Positions 19,244-21,896 of a stretch of DNA of 21,896 nucleotides are shown here, one piece after another. Each line of letters opens with the position of its first letter. Position 1 is the first letter of the stretch. The DNA is from Rodentolepis nana. Its lineage: Eukaryota; Platyhelminthes; Cestoda; Cyclophyllidea; Hymenolepididae. The position numbers and the translations under genes are program-made. The stretch is taken from positions 24,758 to 46,653 of the forward strand of contig UZAE01012316.1 in the NCBI GenBank assembly GCA_900617975.1. Reading direction: 5' to 3'. Under the pieces are notes generated by a model. The model had not been told where the DNA came from. It did not search any database and worked only from the letters and a program-made list of their open reading frames with translations.

Positions 19244-19525
19244 CTAAACTTATTTTTGCGAAATAAAACAAGCAGAAAATTGGTGGGTTTGAGCACGGCC
19301 TTATTGTGTCTAGCAAGCCTTGTGGTCCTAATTAGTGCCATATCAGTTTATGATCCTCATTTAGGTGAAAAAGCTAATGAAACTTAACCGATTCTAAGAT
19401 TTATGAAAAATGATGTGATGAAAGATGACTTAGAACGGAACGAGAATATTTTCTCAGAAGTTCTTGAAAGAAACAATCTGGATCTAATCGAAAATGAACA
19501 ATATGCCCCGTGGATGAGTCACTAG
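19244..19525 (+). CDS. small single-pass membrane protein, 3' part
   Basis: After AGGCAG the frame opens with LNLFLRNKTSRK, then a strongly hydrophobic helix (LVGLSTALLCLASLVVLISA) and VYDPHL. It can splice at 19364/19365 (TTAG|GTGAAA), removing 60 nt, to an AAAG acceptor at 19424 and continue DDLERNENIFSEVLERNNLD to a TAG at 19523-19525. Without splicing, a TAA interrupts the same frame. Basic residues before the helix and an acidic tail suggest a single-pass protein of an inner membrane or the ER. The layout loosely recalls the mitochondrial assembly factor Pet117, but I cannot confirm it. No start codon is seen, so a 5' exon is missing. Confidence 0.33.
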
Positions 19526-20056
19526 AGCTTATTAAAGCTCATTCATAATTGAGGAAATTCAAGTCCCATTTTCCAACAATCACGCTGGTGAAATCAAATA
19601 TTCCAGATGGGAAAACTGCAATTTAACGTCCCTCATCCCTCATTGATGCACTAACAATGCAAGAAGAAAATCTGTATTGAAGTAGTAAGACGAACGTATG
19701 AATAGGTAAATTTGTTAATGAAGTTCTGCATTCGTGGAGCAAAATGCGCATGAGAGCTAATGAGCACCACTTACCTTTATGGCTTTTGAACAGAATAATA
19801 ATCATATAACACCTATTAAGCAAACAGATGGGTTCAAAAACAGAAAAAACGAAATCGTGACTTCATTCACAACCTCTGTTTGACCCCGGTACATCAAATT
19901 CTCATCGAACTATAACGAGTTCAAACAATTTTCAATTATTGTATCAGTGTGACTAATTAGGGTACTTTTTAATGGAGGCAAATCAAATCTTATTAAATCC
20001 AGCTCAGAAATCAGTTGAAATTTAGAGTCAGATAATCGAGATAGTTTTTAGGTGGT
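19526..20056. other. intergenic, nothing recognised
   Basis: AT-rich sequence between the small plus-strand gene and the 3' end of receptor 2. The short frame on the minus strand (19623-19823) lacks any domain or splice context. Confidence 0.35.
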
Positions 20057-20090
20057 TTTATTTCCATCATTAGAAAAAAACACATTTATT
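20057..20090 (-). terminator. poly(A) signals of receptor 2
   Basis: On the minus strand the sequence CAATAAATG places an AATAAA hexamer (20090-20085) over the stop codon itself (20088-20086). A second AATAAA (20062-20057) follows within 30 bases. Use of the first would give a 3' UTR of only a few tens of bases. Confidence 0.5.
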
Positions 20091-21108
20091 GCTTTTGCTT
20101 CTGAACAATATGAAGTGGAGCAAGAATACGTGTGATAGTAAAATCCCTTAGAGGAGGTAAGTAGAATAGTAAAATAGCGGGTATGACGTTGGCTTGGATG
20201 ATAAGAAAGAGACCGCCAATTCTCTGAGGAACGCTGTTAATGATGAAGGTAGTCAAACCCAAAGCGCTCGCGAATTGGTAAGTTGAGTCATAGGAGAAGG
20301 TGATTATGTGACTTACGGCCAGTGGCACAACACACATCGAAGCAGTCGCATATCCTTTTCCCACGTACCTCTCATAATTATGTTCGTGCTCTCTAATCAC
20401 GTCAAAACTGAGTTCATTCAAGTCATCAAACTGCTCCATCTTTGGTGTCTCACGAATCCATTTCACAGTAAAATAAGCGGCGCATAGAAGAATCCCTCCG
20501 TCAATTAGGAAAATCATGGCATACCAGATGAATACATGGGCATAGATGATTGCCAAAAAGGGAATATTTATGGTGTTTGGGGCGCAATCACAGCCCCCAT
20601 TGTTCAGATTAACCGTTAGGATTTGGGGAAGGGTGATAAATAAGCTAAACACATGAATAGTGATCTCGTAAACAACAATACGCCTTTTAGCACCTGTATA
20701 TCGAAGATGATCCGATTTATAGAGGGTCAGTACTCTATCTATGGAGAAAATAGTCATGCATTGAATAGAGGCAACAAGGAAAATCCAATAGAAGAATCGA
20801 GCATTCCAAAAGACGCATATTATAGTACCAAGGACATAATTGTCAGTTTTAACTCCGTTTGGATTGACGTCTTCTAAAAAGTTGACAATGGAAACGAGGA
20901 GACAATGAATGGCAAGAGTTCGAAGAATAATTATACAATGTGTCGGCCCATGCCGGATTCGAAAAAGAAGGGCGATTGTAAGTATATTTAAAACAAATCC
21001 TGTGACTTCGAACAGAAGGCAGAGTGCATCGACTGCATCTGGCCAATCTACTGTTGGAATACAGTACCAAAAAGTCTTTGAAATGGGGTCTTGGTTGTTC
21101 CCTAACAT
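20086..21108 (-). CDS. rhodopsin-like orphan receptor, flatworm type (receptor 2)
   Basis: Seven-transmembrane receptor of 340 residues in a single exon, a paralogue of receptor 1 (8765-9796) on the same strand. Shared blocks in order: TFWYC...DWPD (12-24), ICVFWNARFFYW with the TM3 cysteine C98, FSIDRVLTLY (121-130, DRV replacing DRY), LPQILTVNLNNGGCDCAP in loop 2 (C173, C175), FLAIIYAHVFIWY in TM5, VKWIRETP in loop 3, and LNELSFDV. TM7 carries NVIP (307-310) in place of NPxxY, as in receptor 1. Unlike receptor 1, the tail lacks a CC pair. The coding frame is intact, so it is probably functional. As a class A-like receptor it would signal from the plasma membrane through G proteins; the ligand is unknown. 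It likely belongs to the same platyhelminth orphan expansion, inferred from features and not from a search. Confidence 0.82.
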   Translation of the reverse strand: MLGNNQDPISKTFWYCIPTVDWPDAVDALCLLFEVTGFVLNILTIALLFRIRHGPTHCIIILRTLAIHCLLVSIVNFLEDVNPNGVKTDNYVLGTIICVFWNARFFYWIFLVASIQCMTIFSIDRVLTLYKSDHLRYTGAKRRIVVYEITIHVFSLFITLPQILTVNLNNGGCDCAPNTINIPFLAIIYAHVFIWYAMIFLIDGGILLCAAYFTVKWIRETPKMEQFDDLNELSFDVIREHEHNYERYVGKGYATASMCVVPLAVSHIITFSYDSTYQFASALGLTTFIINSVPQRIGGLFLIIQANVIPAILLFYLPPLRDFTITRILAPLHIVQKQKQ

Positions 21109-21164
21109 TGCTATAATAATGCAACTTCGGGAATGAAGAATTTTTTCAAGTCCACTTTAATTTC

Positions 21165-21230
21165 TCGTCCAATCATAATTGTCCGAGTACTCAAATAGAG
21201 ATATAATTGGTCTGATCATATATATTCTTC
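21165..21230 (-). promoter_or_regulatory. possible promoter elements of receptor 2
   Basis: On the minus strand GAATATATATGATC (about 21230-21215) is TATA-like, roughly 110 bp upstream of the start. TGATTGGACGAG (inverted CCAAT, about 21165-21178) lies roughly 60 bp upstream. A matching inverted CCAAT sits upstream of receptor 1. These are motif resemblances only. Confidence 0.22.
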
Positions 21231-21540
21231 AAACAATGCCCTTTCATAATTGTTGTGAAAAGGAGAGAACTTTATTTTGTATATAATTTTCCGTCGCAAA
21301 GCCCGTTTTTTTGAGTTGACGTATATAAAATGTTCTCTTCTCGAATCTCATCTCTATGAACATTCAAATTGAGTTCGTGGATTAATCCATGCGTACATTC
21401 ATCTAGAATATGATATGATGCATCTTAAAGAGCTGATGTCTTTAGGCACTTTTCATTTCTTCAACGGGGTTTAACGAATTTCAGTCAAGAGGATAAGGGA
21501 AAACGAAGCTTGCCTAAGAGCAAAGAATCCTGTCGATGTT

Positions 21541-21861
21541 TAAGTTTATTTATTCATTTCAAATGGCAGGCGTTTTGATAGCTATCATTAGCCACTTAGC
21601 TGACTTCGGGCTTCACAGAGGGAAGGTTCATCAAAGTAGAAGAAAGTCGAAGGGTGCGGAACAGAAGAGCGATTCACAGATGTAAAAGAGACAGACAGAC
21701 ACAAAGGTAGAAAAAAATGAGATGAGTACTGTGAAAGGGGTCAAATATGACAAGCAGTCGGGCCATGGTAGTCTGAAGTCAGAAGTCAAATGCCGGTTAA
21801 TAGACTTTTTTGTCGTATTAATATACGTTGTCCAGGGTGCACCGCGTGGAGGTAAGTCTAT
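21541..21861 (-). repeat. R1 repeat copy E (full length)
   Basis: Reverse-strand copy from the AAATGAATAAATAAA-type tail (left) to the head, GGTAAGTCTATG (right). The LINE-derived codons read C-E-A-R-S-Q-L-S-G then TAA, the best preserved reading of the five copies. The head keeps the complementary pair ATAGACTT (21800-21807) / AAGTCTAT (21854-21861), although bases between them have changed relative to A and B. No internal expansion, and the C-rich run is reduced. With copies A and B it fixes the head boundary near GATAGACTTACC, and with copy B the tail boundary. Confidence 0.85.
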
Positions 21862-21896
21862 GTCGATAAATTTTCGTTTAAAACTGGTCAGAATTA

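Noticed and set aside
19096..19341. An 81-codon minus-strand frame
   Set aside because: Overlaps two plus-strand candidate exons with better splice sites, and shows no recognisable domain. Not fully excluded.
20653..21136. Other-frame and plus-strand ORFs over receptor 2
   Set aside because: Shadows of the receptor 2 gene; residue content is not protein-like.
1..21896. tRNA, rRNA, spliced-leader RNA or CRISPR arrays
   Set aside because: No A/B box pair, rRNA core, leader donor motif or regular spacer-repeat structure was recognised on either strand by eye; a covariance-model scan was not possible.

Overview
The window looks like AT-rich nuclear DNA of a platyhelminth, probably a parasitic one (cestode or trematode). 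The reasons are: very short introns (34 and 44 nt in one gene, 60-85 nt in other candidates); two intronless, strongly diverged rhodopsin-like receptors of a kind known as lineage-specific orphan receptors in flatworms; and heavy interspersion of mariner-type transposons, LINE debris and a short retroposon. The species is inferred, not shown. The two unknown bases (n at 6635 and 13087) both fall at structural breakpoints, which suggests draft-assembly joins.

Layout. About 1.3-1.75 kb (minus): three exons of a centrin-like EF-hand gene, running off or into a long intron at the left. 1.8-6 kb: gene-poor, with a few exon-like scraps. 5991-7257: a dead mariner with both terminal inverted repeats and TA duplications. 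8765-9796 (minus): receptor 1. 10.99-11.87 kb: nested transposon debris, namely a LINE-type 3' tail, an internally deleted mariner-like (DUF4817-type) element, and the last codons of a non-LTR retrotransposon. 12.7-18.0 kb and 21.5-21.86 kb: five copies of one repeat, called R1 here. R1 has a structured head, a C-rich middle, and a tail that reads as the final codons plus 3' UTR of a LINE. Among these repeats on the minus strand lie the 3' end of a membrane-protein gene (14538-14945, perhaps with an exon at 15718-15927) and an orphan terminal exon (17218-17523). 18.1-19.5 kb (plus): segments resembling the LRP receptor-associated protein (RAP/LRPAP1), followed by a small single-pass membrane protein. 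20086-21108 (minus): receptor 2, a paralogue of receptor 1.

Reading across the window: the two receptors form a same-strand dispersed cluster and are the clearest intact genes. Most other coding sequence is split into small exons that simple ORF calling misses. The most unusual feature is R1, which seems to be a non-autonomous retroposon that borrowed the 3' end, including the last codons, of a LINE whose decayed relative lies in the same window. No operon, CRISPR, tRNA, rRNA or spliced-leader RNA gene was recognised.
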